Shown one piece after another: positions 8,261 through 15,608 of a DNA stretch of 33,376 nucleotides. Position 1 is the stretch's first letter. Every line of letters starts with the position of its first letter. The notes beneath the pieces are model-generated. The model had not been told where the DNA came from. It saw only the letters and a program-made list of their open reading frames with translations, and searched no databases. Source of the DNA: an uncultured Eubacteriales bacterium. GTDB lineage: Bacteria > Bacillota > Clostridia > Oscillospirales > Acutalibacteraceae. The stretch spans positions 1 through 33,376 of the forward strand of contig ONFG01000014.1 in NCBI GenBank assembly GCA_900317025.1. The letters run 5' to 3'. The position numbers were made by a program, and so were the translations under genes.

Positions 8261-8298
8261 GAAAAGCCCCCGATGCTTAAGCACCGGGGGCTTTTCTT
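8261..8298. terminator. bidirectional rho-independent terminator
   Basis: A 12-bp perfect stem GAAAAGCCCCCG/CGGGGGCTTTTC (8261-8272 and 8285-8296) continues after one mismatch into the palindrome TGCTTAAGCA. T-runs lie on both strands. It ends tatD on the plus strand and the CHAP-dockerin gene on the minus strand. Confidence 0.92.
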
Positions 8299-8362
8299 AG
8301 CAGTGTATGTCTGTCATTGCATTGTGCTTGCCGCACATTGTTTTTTCAGATATTTCGTACCC

Positions 8363-9442
8363 TTAAGCTGCGATCGACATTTCGAGTGCTGTAAGAGCGT
8401 CTGCGATGTCGATCTCGCCGGAACCGTCAACGTCTGCTGCGAGGAAATTGAAATTCTCGCTGTCGCCGAGCTTCTGCGCAAGATAGCGCTGGATCGCAAG
8501 AGCGTCTGCCGAATCAGTAACGCCGTCACCGTTTACATCGCCTGTAACGATCTTAACGTCTTCAGACTCTGTTTTGTCGGAGCTTTTCTCGGACTCGGAC
8601 TCGGACTCGGACTCGGACTCGGACTCGGACTCGGACTCGGACTCGGACTCGGACTCGGACTCGGACTTCTTGTCGTCGTCTGTCTTTGCCTCTTCGGGCT
8701 CAGCCTTGACGTCTTCGTCTGTCTCGTCGTCAGCGGCTTCGCTTACTGTTTCTTCTTCAACAGTAGGCTCTTCCTCGATAACGACTTCCTCTGTATCCTC
8801 AATGATCTCGCTGTCTTCCTCTTCCTCCTGTACGGCCGGCTGTACAAGCTCCTGTACAGGCTCGGGGTCAGCCGCTACGGAAGCCGTGCTGTTATAAGCC
8901 GGAGTAGCGTAGCCAAGGATATCGCCGTAGCTGAGGGGGTAGCTTACGTTGTAAACAGCCTCGTTGTAGTTACCCTCGATAGAGTAAACGTTGCTGTCGT
9001 CGGAGCCTGTTACAAGACCCACATGATAGATGTTGCCGTAAGATGAATAGAAGATCAGGTCACCTGCCTGCGGAGCATAGCTGCCGGCATAATGGAACCT
9101 GCCCTGAGAGATGAACCAGTCGGCGCCTGCGGAGCAAAGAGCGAAGCTTGGGAAGACATCGGTGCTTACGCCTGCCTGGTTAGCACACCAGGACACGAAC
9201 ATTGCACACCAGTCGGAGTAGGGCAGACCGTACCAGTCGCCATACTTAGTGTAGCCGTCGCCGCCCTCGCCGTAGCCTACCTGTGTAGAAGCTACGCCAA
9301 CGATATCGGAAGCCTGATTGCCCGAGTTGTTGTGTGAGTTCTCATAGATAGCACGAACCGAAAGGCCCAATGCGGAGATTGCCAATGCAACGATCAAAGA
9401 CATACATACCACTAATTTAAGTGTTTTACTGTTTTTTACCAT
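8363..9442 (-). CDS. exported CHAP-domain hydrolase with C-terminal dockerin
   Basis: A 359-aa secreted protein with an N-terminal hydrophobic signal or anchor (residues 8-30). The CHAP cysteine amidase/peptidase domain spans about 45-180, with nucleophile C79 in SDWCAMFVSWC, H140 in IYHVGLV and acidic E156 in SIEGNYN. An acidic Glu/Ser linker follows, including a long Ser-Glu repeat from about residue 260. The C-terminal ~60 residues form a type I dockerin with two calcium loops: DVNGDGVTDSADALAIQRYL and DVDGSGEIDIADALTAL. CHAP domains usually cut peptidoglycan; a dockerin docks the protein to a cohesin scaffold, as in Ruminococcus cellulosomes or amylosomes. The ATG follows GGTGG. No cohesin gene is in the window, so the scaffold partner is unknown. 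Confidence 0.93.
   Translation of the reverse strand: MVKNSKTLKLVVCMSLIVALAISALGLSVRAIYENSHNNSGNQASDIVGVASTQVGYGEGGDGYTKYGDWYGLPYSDWCAMFVSWCANQAGVSTDVFPSFALCSAGADWFISQGRFHYAGSYAPQAGDLIFYSSYGNIYHVGLVTGSDDSNVYSIEGNYNEAVYNVSYPLSYGDILGYATPAYNSTASVAADPEPVQELVQPAVQEEEEDSEIIEDTEEVVIEEEPTVEEETVSEAADDETDEDVKAEPEEAKTDDDKKSESESESESESESESESESESESESEKSSDKTESEDVKIVTGDVNGDGVTDSADALAIQRYLAQKLGDSENFNFLAADVDGSGEIDIADALTALEMSIAA
8589..8666. repeat. hexamer tandem repeat (TCGGAC)13
   Basis: Thirteen perfect copies of TCGGAC lie inside the CHAP-dockerin gene. On the minus strand they encode alternating Ser-Glu. Six-base units keep the frame, so copy-number change would alter linker length without breaking the protein. 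Confidence 0.97.
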
Positions 9443-9509
9443 TGGTATCCACCGTCTTTCCCGGAAGTATGCCCCCGCAAAGGGCAGACTTTCCGTGTTT
9501 TCATGTATT

Positions 9510-9518
9510 ATTCTACCA
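9510..9518 (-). promoter_or_regulatory. possible extended -10 of the CHAP-dockerin gene
   Basis: On the minus strand TGGTAGAAT (complement of 9510-9518) resembles an extended -10, about 70 nt upstream of the ATG. The -35 region (TTTCTA) is poor. Confidence 0.35.
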
Positions 9519-10229
9519 TATTTCCGAAAAAATAGAAACGGTTTTTCTGCACAAAAAGTGTTACAGTTTCGTCTCTCTTCGGTCTTTGAAAAGCCAGCAA
9601 ACCCGCATCAAATCTGCGTTTTTGGCGTTTTAAATTCCTTTCGGGAAGCAAAAAAAGGTCTGAAATTTTAAATTTCCTCACACTTTGTTCAAAGTAAGCT
9701 CGATTATTTTCAAAGAATTATTTACGATTTATTCATAAATCAGGACGATTTGCAGAACAAAAATCGAGTCGTTCTAATATTACGATGTATCAGTTGAAAA
9801 CTTATAGTTGAAATTCACAAAGGTTTGTAACCTTTGTGGCGGCGTTTCCCTTGCGGAATTATGTATTTTAAAGTTAAAATTGGCTGAGTGACAAATTTGT
9901 CGAATAAATTTTAGTTAAATTGGCTAATAAAAAATGGAAAAGGCTGGCAAAAAGGTCCTTTAAAACGCTCAAATGTAAAATTTTTGTAACCTTTTGGAAA
10001 CAAAACGTACAGGTCCAACGCTCAAAGGCTTCTGTCAGAGCATATCGACCGTCAGCGGGGACGTGTTTTTACAAGATCTGCTCACAAACGCCAAACTGCC
10101 GAAAAAATGGCGCTTCCCGGAAGCTTTGACAGTGGGAGTTTGTTTTTTGAAAGGCGCACTCAAACCGGAGAGCATATCGCCGTTTCGGACACACAGCTCA
10201 AATAAAAGTTACAAATCGTCATTTTTCGA
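9519..10229. other. non-coding AT-rich region with small repeats
   Basis: No convincing gene is present: the short open frames here lack ribosome sites and have no protein-like composition. The sequence holds several symmetrical elements: GAAATTT/AAATTTC (9662-9676), GATTTA/TAAATC (9726-9741), a 10-bp hairpin (9816-9838), a 12-bp palindrome (9890-9901) flanked by direct repeats (9872-9885, 9913-9925), and AGAGCATATCG twice (10037-10047, 10169-10179). It may hold regulatory sites, a small RNA or decayed DNA. Confidence 0.6.
9816..9838. repeat. perfect 10-bp inverted repeat
   Basis: CACAAAGGTT and AACCTTTGTG flank the 3-nt loop TGT. No T-tract follows, and no gene ends nearby on the plus strand, so a terminator role is unlikely. 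Confidence 0.8.
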
Positions 10230-10259
10230 TTGACAGCAGTCTTTATATTATGATATAAT
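10230..10259 (+). promoter_or_regulatory. promoter of the 4,6-dehydratase gene
   Basis: TTGACA at 10230-10235 and TATAAT at 10254-10259 are 18 nt apart, and the -10 carries an upstream TGA (extended -10). The leader is about 90 nt long and contains TTTACCG at 10284-10290. The stretch from 10251 to 10271 is almost identical to the promoter near 14650. Confidence 0.8.
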
Positions 10260-10355
10260 CATATTGCTTATACAAAAGATACTTTTACCGTAATTTAATA
10301 TAACTTAGTTCAAATTTAATATGTTACCCAATTGATTGTTTGAGGAAGTAGTTTT

Positions 10356-12404
10356 ATGGAAAAGATGAATGTACGCAAAATCGTCCTTATGTTTGCGGAC
10401 GCCTTTATCGTGCTTTTGAGCGGCGTACTCACAAGCTTTATACTTTCGTTCTTTTATTTCTGGACGAACCCGATGCTCGGTTATTCCCGTCAAAGCCTTA
10501 TCATATATATGCTTATCAACGTATTGATGTGCTTCTTCTCTCTTTACGTGTTCGGAGCATATAATAAGCTTTGGCGGTATTTTGACGCTAAAGACTATCT
10601 CTCCTGCATCGCCGGAATGTTAGTGGGCAACGGTATCACTGTTTTGCTGGCAAACGCGTTCAACGCTCAGCCAAAATGGCAATATATCCTTATTTCATAC
10701 GCTATCGGTACGGTCGGCATCATTCTTTTCCGCTTCATATTCCGCCAGACGTTCTTAACGATCGCCGTTGACGGCAAGAAGTACCAGAAGCAGCGCACGA
10801 TGATAATCGGCGCGGGCAAGGCCTGCCAGATGATCCTGAAGGAGATCAAAAATTCCGTAAACGATCCGAAAAACCCAGCCCACAAATACGAGCCTGTCTG
10901 TATTGTAGACGACGACCCTGACAAGCAGGGTACGAGCATTATGGGGATCCCCGTAAGAGGTACTACGAAGGACATCGCAAAGTGGTGCAGAAAAGAGGCT
11001 GTTGACCTCATTATCCTTGCGATCCCGTCGCTCGACGAGAAGGACCGCAAGCGCATTCTCGACATTGCCAGCGAAACGAGCTGCAAGATAAAGATAATCC
11101 CTTACCTCACGCAGATGCTCGCCGACGACAACGGCAACACGCAGATCATGTCGAAGGCACAGGATATCAAGATCGAAGACCTTCTCGGCAGAGAGCCGGT
11201 AAGATTCGACAGCCAGGACGTAAAGCGTTTTATCTCCGGCAAGGTCTGCATGGTAACGGGCGGCGGCGGCTCGATCGGCTCGGAGCTTGTTCGCCAGATC
11301 TGCAAGTATGACCCGAAGCAGATCATTATCGTCGATATATATGAAAATAACGCTTACGAGATCCAGCAGGAGCTTTACATGGACTACGGCAAGGATAAGG
11401 TCAACCTTGTAACGCTCATAGCTTCCGTTCGCGATTACGACAAGATGAACCTCATCTTCAAGACGTACCGACCGAACATCGTATTCCACGCAGCTGCTCA
11501 CAAGCACGTTCCGCTTATGGAGACGGTGCCTGAGGAGGCTGTAAAGAACAATATCTTCGGTACGTTCAACTGCGCAACGCTTGCGGAGTACTACGACGTT
11601 GAGAAGTTCGTGATGATCTCGACCGACAAGGCGGTAAACCCGACGAACGTCATGGGCGCCACAAAGCGCTGCTGCGAAATGATAATCCAATACATGGCGC
11701 AGAACTACACGAAGACGGAGTTCGTAACGACGCGCTTCGGCAATGTTCTCGGCAGCAACGGCTCGGTCATCCCGCTTTTCAGGCGTGAGATCGAGACGGG
11801 CAAGCCTGTTACTGTAACCCACCCCGATATCATCCGTTACTTCATGACGATCCCGGAGGCGGTATCGCTCGTGCTTCAGGCGGGCGCAATGGCTCACGGC
11901 GGCGAGATCTTCGTGCTCGATATGGGCGAGCCTGTCAAGATAGTTACGCTTGCGGAAAACCTTATCAGAATGTATGGCAAGGTGCCGTATCAGGACGTTG
12001 AGATCAAGTTCACAGGTCTTCGTCCCGGAGAAAAACTCTATGAAGAGCTTCTTATGAACGAAGAGGGTCTGACAGAGACGGAAAACAAAAAGATCTTTAT
12101 CGGCACCCAGATCGAGATAAAGCCCGAGGTCTTCCTCGGCGAACTTCAGGAGCTTAAAGAGGCTGCAAACGGCAACGACAGCGACCTCACCGTAAAGCTG
12201 CTCTCGCAGATCGTGCCGACCTTCCACCACAAGCTCAACGAGGGCGGCAGCGCCGAAGAGCAAGAGAAGGAGCATCAGGCGGAGGAAGAAGCCAAAAACC
12301 AAAAGGAAAAAAGCATAGAAAAGCCGGCAGCCGAGGTAAGTCTGGCTCAGAAAACGCCGCAAGGCTCAAAGAAGAAAAAGGCTCGTGCCAAAAAGAATAA
12401 ATAA
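10356..12404 (+). CDS. membrane nucleotide-sugar 4,6-dehydratase (CapD/WbpM type)
   Basis: A 682-aa protein of the polysaccharide-biosynthesis CapD/WbpM family, which converts UDP-GlcNAc-type sugars to 4-keto-6-deoxy intermediates. The N-terminal ~130 residues hold about four membrane helices. A first Rossmann-like domain follows (IIGAGKACQMILKEI), then the catalytic short-chain-dehydrogenase domain with VTGGGGSIGSELVRQI (about residue 302), AAHKHVPLME, and STDKAVNPTNVMGATKR (about 420-437). The usual YxxxK Tyr is Met here (MGATK), the SMK triad known from WbpM-like enzymes. The last ~60 residues are a Lys/Glu-rich tail. The ATG follows GAGGAAG. It probably feeds amino-sugar precursors to the downstream polymer genes. 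Confidence 0.9.
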   Translation: MEKMNVRKIVLMFADAFIVLLSGVLTSFILSFFYFWTNPMLGYSRQSLIIYMLINVLMCFFSLYVFGAYNKLWRYFDAKDYLSCIAGMLVGNGITVLLANAFNAQPKWQYILISYAIGTVGIILFRFIFRQTFLTIAVDGKKYQKQRTMIIGAGKACQMILKEIKNSVNDPKNPAHKYEPVCIVDDDPDKQGTSIMGIPVRGTTKDIAKWCRKEAVDLIILAIPSLDEKDRKRILDIASETSCKIKIIPYLTQMLADDNGNTQIMSKAQDIKIEDLLGREPVRFDSQDVKRFISGKVCMVTGGGGSIGSELVRQICKYDPKQIIIVDIYENNAYEIQQELYMDYGKDKVNLVTLIASVRDYDKMNLIFKTYRPNIVFHAAAHKHVPLMETVPEEAVKNNIFGTFNCATLAEYYDVEKFVMISTDKAVNPTNVMGATKRCCEMIIQYMAQNYTKTEFVTTRFGNVLGSNGSVIPLFRREIETGKPVTVTHPDIIRYFMTIPEAVSLVLQAGAMAHGGEIFVLDMGEPVKIVTLAENLIRMYGKVPYQDVEIKFTGLRPGEKLYEELLMNEEGLTETENKKIFIGTQIEIKPEVFLGELQELKEAANGNDSDLTVKLLSQIVPTFHHKLNEGGSAEEQEKEHQAEEEAKNQKEKSIEKPAAEVSLAQKTPQGSKKKKARAKKNK

Positions 12405-12418
12405 CGGTAAATTTACCG
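12405..12418. promoter_or_regulatory. 14-bp palindrome before glmS, candidate operator
   Basis: CGGTAAATTTACCG is a perfect palindrome directly after the upstream stop codon and 25 nt before the glmS ATG. A near-copy with one change lies at 14592-14605 upstream of the exporter promoter. No glmS ribozyme could fit in this 38-nt gap. Confidence 0.5.
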
Positions 12419-12442
12419 ATCAGAAACCGGAGGAAATCAGTT

Positions 12443-14272
12443 ATGTGCGGAATAGTAGGTTATGTCGGACACAGAGATGCTTCCGACGTGCTTGTAAGCG
12501 CCCTCACACGCCTCGAATACAGAGGCTATGACTCTGCGGGGATCGCAGTTTTTGAAGACGGCAAGATAAACGTTGCAAAGTCGAAGGGAAAGCTTAAGGA
12601 CCTTATCGACAAAATGGCCAATGAAGGCAAGCCTAAGGGCTGCGCCGGCATAGGACATACACGTTGGGCGACTCACGGCGAGCCCTCCGACGTAAACTCC
12701 CACCCCCACAGCGGCGCAAAGGTTACGCTTGTTCACAACGGCATTATCGAGAACTACAAGGAGCTTAAAAACTTCCTTATCCAGGATGGCAGAACGTTTT
12801 TGAGCGATACTGACACCGAGGTCGTGGCGCAGCTTCTCGACCATTACTATACATATATCAGCGACCCGATAAAGGCGATCATCAGAACAACTCAGGACCT
12901 TAGCGGAAGCTTTGCCCTTGGCATCGTCTTTGAGGATTACCCCGATACCGTTTTCGCCGTAAGGCGAGAAAGCCCGCTCGTTATCGGCGTCGGCAAGGAC
13001 GAGAGCTTCATTGCCTCAGATGTTCCCGCTATCATCGAGTACACGAAGGATTACTACCTTCTCGAGCACGACGAGGTCGCAGTTCTCAGCCACGACGGCA
13101 TAAAGGTTTACGATACGCACTACCGCCCGATCGTGAAGACTCTCAAAACCGCCGACTGGGACGTTGACGCAGTCGGCAAGGGCGGCTACCCGCACTACAT
13201 GATAAAAGAGATCAACGAGCAGCCGACGGCTATCAAAAACACGGTAACGCCGAGAGTTACCGACGGTATGCCGAACCTTGAGGAGTGCAACATCAACCCC
13301 GAGGCGCTCAGAAAAATAAGAAATATCTTCATCGTTGCCTGCGGAACGGCTATGCATTCCGGCATGGTCGGCAAGTACGTCATGGAGGAGATCGCGCGCA
13401 CGCACGTAACGGTCGATATTGCCAGCGAGTTCCGCTACAGGAACCCGATCATCGGCGAGGGCGATCTTATCATAATCGTTTCCCAGAGCGGCGAGACTGC
13501 CGACAGCCTTGCTGCGATGCGCCTTGCAAAGGAAAAGGGCGCAAAAACGCTTGCCATCGTAAACGCAATGGGCAGCACGATCGCGCGCGAGGCCGATATG
13601 CTCATCTACACCCACGCAGGCCCCGAGATCTCGGTCGCTTCGACAAAGGCATATATGGTGCAGCTTTCCGTTATGTATCTCTTCGCTTTCGAGCTTGCTT
13701 TCGCAAAGGGCATGATCGACGAGGAGAAATACAAATACTACACCTCGAAGCTGCTTGAAACGCCCGATATGGTCGCAAAGGTGATCGAATCCTCGACAGA
13801 GATCGCGCAGAAGATCTCGACTCAGCTCATCACCGCAGACAGCCTGCTCTACATCGGCAGAGGTCTTGACTACGCTCTCAGCATGGAGGGCAGTTTAAAG
13901 CTCAAAGAGATCTCGTATATCCACTCCGAAAGCTACGCAGCAGGCGAGCTTAAGCATGGCACGATCTCGCTCATCACGAAGGATATGCCCGTTATCGCCG
14001 TAGCTACGCAGTCGAGGCTCTTTGAAAAGACCGTCAGCAACATCAAGGAGGTAAAGGCTAGAGGAGCAAAGGTCATCATGATCTGCAAGGAGGGCGACGA
14101 TATCCCCGCAGATGTAGCCGACTTTGTGCTCAAGGTCCCGACCTTCGAGGAGATCCTGCTCCCGATGCTCGTTTGCGTACCTCTCCAGCTTATCGCATAT
14201 TATACGGCGGTACAGAGGGGCAACGACGTTGACCAGCCGAGAAACCTTGCAAAGTCGGTAACGGTGGAGTAA
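12443..14272 (+). CDS. glmS: GlmS, glutamine-fructose-6-phosphate aminotransferase
   Basis: A 609-aa enzyme, the standard length, making glucosamine-6-phosphate from fructose-6-phosphate and glutamine, the entry point to UDP-GlcNAc for wall and capsule. After Met removal the nucleophile is the Cys of MCGIVGYVG. Glutaminase motifs RLEYRGYDSAG, GHTRWATHG and HNGIIEN follow. Two SIS sugar-binding domains occupy the C-terminal half (GTAMHSG, SQSGETADS, STKAYMVQL), and the typical end KSVTVE is present. CCGGAGG precedes the ATG. The position after the dehydratase links precursor supply with polymer synthesis. Confidence 0.97.
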   Translation: MCGIVGYVGHRDASDVLVSALTRLEYRGYDSAGIAVFEDGKINVAKSKGKLKDLIDKMANEGKPKGCAGIGHTRWATHGEPSDVNSHPHSGAKVTLVHNGIIENYKELKNFLIQDGRTFLSDTDTEVVAQLLDHYYTYISDPIKAIIRTTQDLSGSFALGIVFEDYPDTVFAVRRESPLVIGVGKDESFIASDVPAIIEYTKDYYLLEHDEVAVLSHDGIKVYDTHYRPIVKTLKTADWDVDAVGKGGYPHYMIKEINEQPTAIKNTVTPRVTDGMPNLEECNINPEALRKIRNIFIVACGTAMHSGMVGKYVMEEIARTHVTVDIASEFRYRNPIIGEGDLIIIVSQSGETADSLAAMRLAKEKGAKTLAIVNAMGSTIAREADMLIYTHAGPEISVASTKAYMVQLSVMYLFAFELAFAKGMIDEEKYKYYTSKLLETPDMVAKVIESSTEIAQKISTQLITADSLLYIGRGLDYALSMEGSLKLKEISYIHSESYAAGELKHGTISLITKDMPVIAVATQSRLFEKTVSNIKEVKARGAKVIMICKEGDDIPADVADFVLKVPTFEEILLPMLVCVPLQLIAYYTAVQRGNDVDQPRNLAKSVTVE

Positions 14273-14273
14273 G

Positions 14274-14510
14274 ATGCTGGTTTTGACGCAGTCGGGCGAG
14301 GCTCTCGCAGAGGTCGTTCATGTTTACCTTTCTGAGATGGTCGGTTCAAGCGACTACTACATCTTCGGAACGTGCGCCGGTCACGGAATGTTTTCCGGCT
14401 CGAAGCTCACGCTTGGCGTCTACAAGTCGAAGGAAGAGGCTAAAAACCAGCTTTCCGAGATGACCGGCTTTTTCGCCGAGAAGCCGAGCGGTGTATACAA
14501 AATGAAATGA
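14274..14510 (+). CDS. small protein of unknown function after glmS
   Basis: A 78-aa protein I cannot name. It begins 1 nt after the glmS stop codon region and must share its mRNA. The sequence has no signal peptide or membrane helix. The pattern LTLGVYKSKEEAKNQLSEM near the C-terminus resembles a widespread small Firmicute family with an L-G-x-Y-x-(S/T)-x-E-x-A-x-x-x-L ending. A single Cys lies in FGTCAGHGMF. No strong ribosome site is visible other than the end of glmS, so translational coupling is likely. It is followed by a strong terminator. Confidence 0.7.
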   Translation: MLVLTQSGEALAEVVHVYLSEMVGSSDYYIFGTCAGHGMFSGSKLTLGVYKSKEEAKNQLSEMTGFFAEKPSGVYKMK

Positions 14511-14511
14511 C

Positions 14512-14554
14512 AGCTTCCGGTCGGACGCAGCCCTGCACCGACCGGAGCTTTTTT
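14512..14554 (+). terminator. rho-independent terminator of the glmS unit
   Basis: AGCTTCCGGTCGG pairs with CCGACCGGAGCT (one bulged base), with a 13-nt loop and a run of six T. It begins 2 nt after the stop codon of the 78-aa gene. Confidence 0.9.
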
Positions 14555-14591
14555 CGTAAGCTTTTTCGTATAAAAAAATAAACACTATCGC

Positions 14592-14605
14592 CGGTTAATT
14601 TACCG
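14592..14605. promoter_or_regulatory. imperfect palindrome upstream of the exporter promoter
   Basis: CGGTTAATTTACCG matches the 12405-12418 palindrome at 13 of 14 positions and ends 21 nt upstream of the -35 box at 14627, a common activator position. Confidence 0.45.
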
Positions 14606-14607
14606 AA

Positions 14608-14695
14608 GTATAAGTGAAAATGCCTATTGAAAAAATTGCCGCATAATGATATAATCAAATCGCTTATGATTATATTTAATTGTATAAGTGAAAAT
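14608..14695 (+). repeat. 14-bp direct repeat flanking the exporter promoter
   Basis: GTATAAGTGAAAAT occurs exactly at 14608-14621 and 14682-14695. The copies are 74 bp apart, close to seven helical turns, and enclose the promoter at 14627-14655. Confidence 0.85.
14627..14655 (+). promoter_or_regulatory. promoter of the polymer export operon
   Basis: TTGAAA at 14627-14632 and TATAAT at 14650-14655 have a 17-nt spacer, with TGA before the -10. Initiation near 14662 gives a leader of about 135 nt. Confidence 0.8.
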
Positions 14696-14758
14696 CCGCG
14701 CAGGCTCGGACAGCGGCTTGGTCAGACGCCGCAGAGCGAGAGCCGGATCAGGCGCGGA
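14695..14758 (+). ncRNA. structured 5' leader of the export operon
   Basis: Three nested GC-rich helices can form in the RNA: TCCGCGC (14695-14701) with GCGCGGA (14752-14758), GGCTC (14703-14707) with GAGCC (14740-14744), and GCGGC (14713-14717) with GCCGC (14728-14732). The segment is GC-rich in an otherwise AT-rich gap and lies fully within the predicted untranslated leader. I do not recognise a known riboswitch class. Confidence 0.5.
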
Positions 14759-14796
14759 AAAGGTCTGATTTTAAAGAAAGAAGGATGTGGTTATTT

Positions 14797-15606
14797 TTGA
14801 CGAAGATGAGATTCTTTAAAGATTTCAAAAGATTTTTCAATTACGTAGTCTTCGCATCAAAAGCAGAGCTTAATTCGGAGGTCGCCGATTCGTTTTTGAG
14901 TTGGCTTTGGTGGTTCCTCGATCCGCTGCTTTATATGCTTGTTTATTCGTTTATTGCTGTCGTCGTATTTAAGAGCGGCGTTCAGTATTTCCCTGTTTTT
15001 GTATTCCTCGGACTGAATACGTGGACCTTCTTCTCTAAGACCGTCAAGTCGAGCGTCAAGCTCGTTTCGGCGAAGAAAAATATCGTTACAAAGGTTTATG
15101 TTCCGAAGTTTATGTTCGTCTTCGAGAAGATAGGCGTTTACGGCTTCAAGATGATAATCTCGAATCTGCTTGTGGTTATTACGATGATCGGCTACAAGGT
15201 GCCGCTCACATGGCGCGTTCTGTGGATCATCCCGATTACGATAGTTCTCGTTGTTGTAACGTTTGGCATCAGTACGATAATCATGCACTTCGGTGTATTT
15301 GTAGAAGACCTGCTTAATGTTATAACGGTCGTTCTTCAGCTTGGTTTCTACCTTTCCGGTATCTTCTACTCGATCGAGTCGATCGGTAAGAATATCAAGG
15401 GACGAGTTCCCGATCCTTACGGCACCCTTCTTGTGAAGCTGAATCCGATGGCTTTGTTGATAACCGATCTCAGAAGAGTGCTTCTCTACGGCGAGAATCC
15501 TCACTGGGTAATGCTTATCGCGTGGTTCGTTGCAGGGCTTCTGATGTCGTTCGTAGGAGTGCAGATCATTTATAAATTTGAAAACAGCTATGTAAAGGTG
15601 ATTTGA
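14797..15606 (+). CDS. ABC-2 permease for polysaccharide or teichoic acid export
   Basis: A 269-aa integral membrane protein of the TagG/Wzm/RfbA ABC-2 type that, with the next gene, exports undecaprenyl-linked polymers. The N-terminal amphipathic part is followed by about six membrane segments. FLSWLWWFLDPLLYMLVYSF and the C-terminal NPMALLITDLRRVLLYGENP are typical of this permease family. The start is uncertain: an ATG at 14785 lies immediately against the AGAAAGAAGG ribosome site, so the in-frame TTG at 14797, about 10 nt from it, is preferred (ATG at 14806 is also possible). It ends 2 nt before the ATPase gene. Confidence 0.9.
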   Translation: MTKMRFFKDFKRFFNYVVFASKAELNSEVADSFLSWLWWFLDPLLYMLVYSFIAVVVFKSGVQYFPVFVFLGLNTWTFFSKTVKSSVKLVSAKKNIVTKVYVPKFMFVFEKIGVYGFKMIISNLLVVITMIGYKVPLTWRVLWIIPITIVLVVVTFGISTIIMHFGVFVEDLLNVITVVLQLGFYLSGIFYSIESIGKNIKGRVPDPYGTLLVKLNPMALLITDLRRVLLYGENPHWVMLIAWFVAGLLMSFVGVQIIYKFENSYVKVI

Positions 15607-15608
15607 TC

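Noticed and set aside
8589-8666. A CRISPR-like repeat array
   Set aside because: The repeats are contiguous 6-mers without spacers and are inside a coding region.
8273-9046. Plus-strand frame with a long Gly-Leu repeat
   Set aside because: It is the reverse reading of the hexamer repeat in the CHAP-dockerin gene, whose CHAP and dockerin motifs are decisive.
9920-10233. Two short plus-strand frames of 69 and 79 aa
   Set aside because: They overlap each other, lack ribosome sites and show no protein-like features; the promoter for the next gene follows directly.
10755-12362. A 535-aa open frame on the minus strand
   Set aside because: It lies antisense to the clearly coding 4,6-dehydratase gene and reads as a composition artefact of GC-rich codons; no ribosome site or motifs.
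12405-12442. A glmS ribozyme upstream of glmS
   Set aside because: Only 38 nt separate the two genes, far too short for the ribozyme core.
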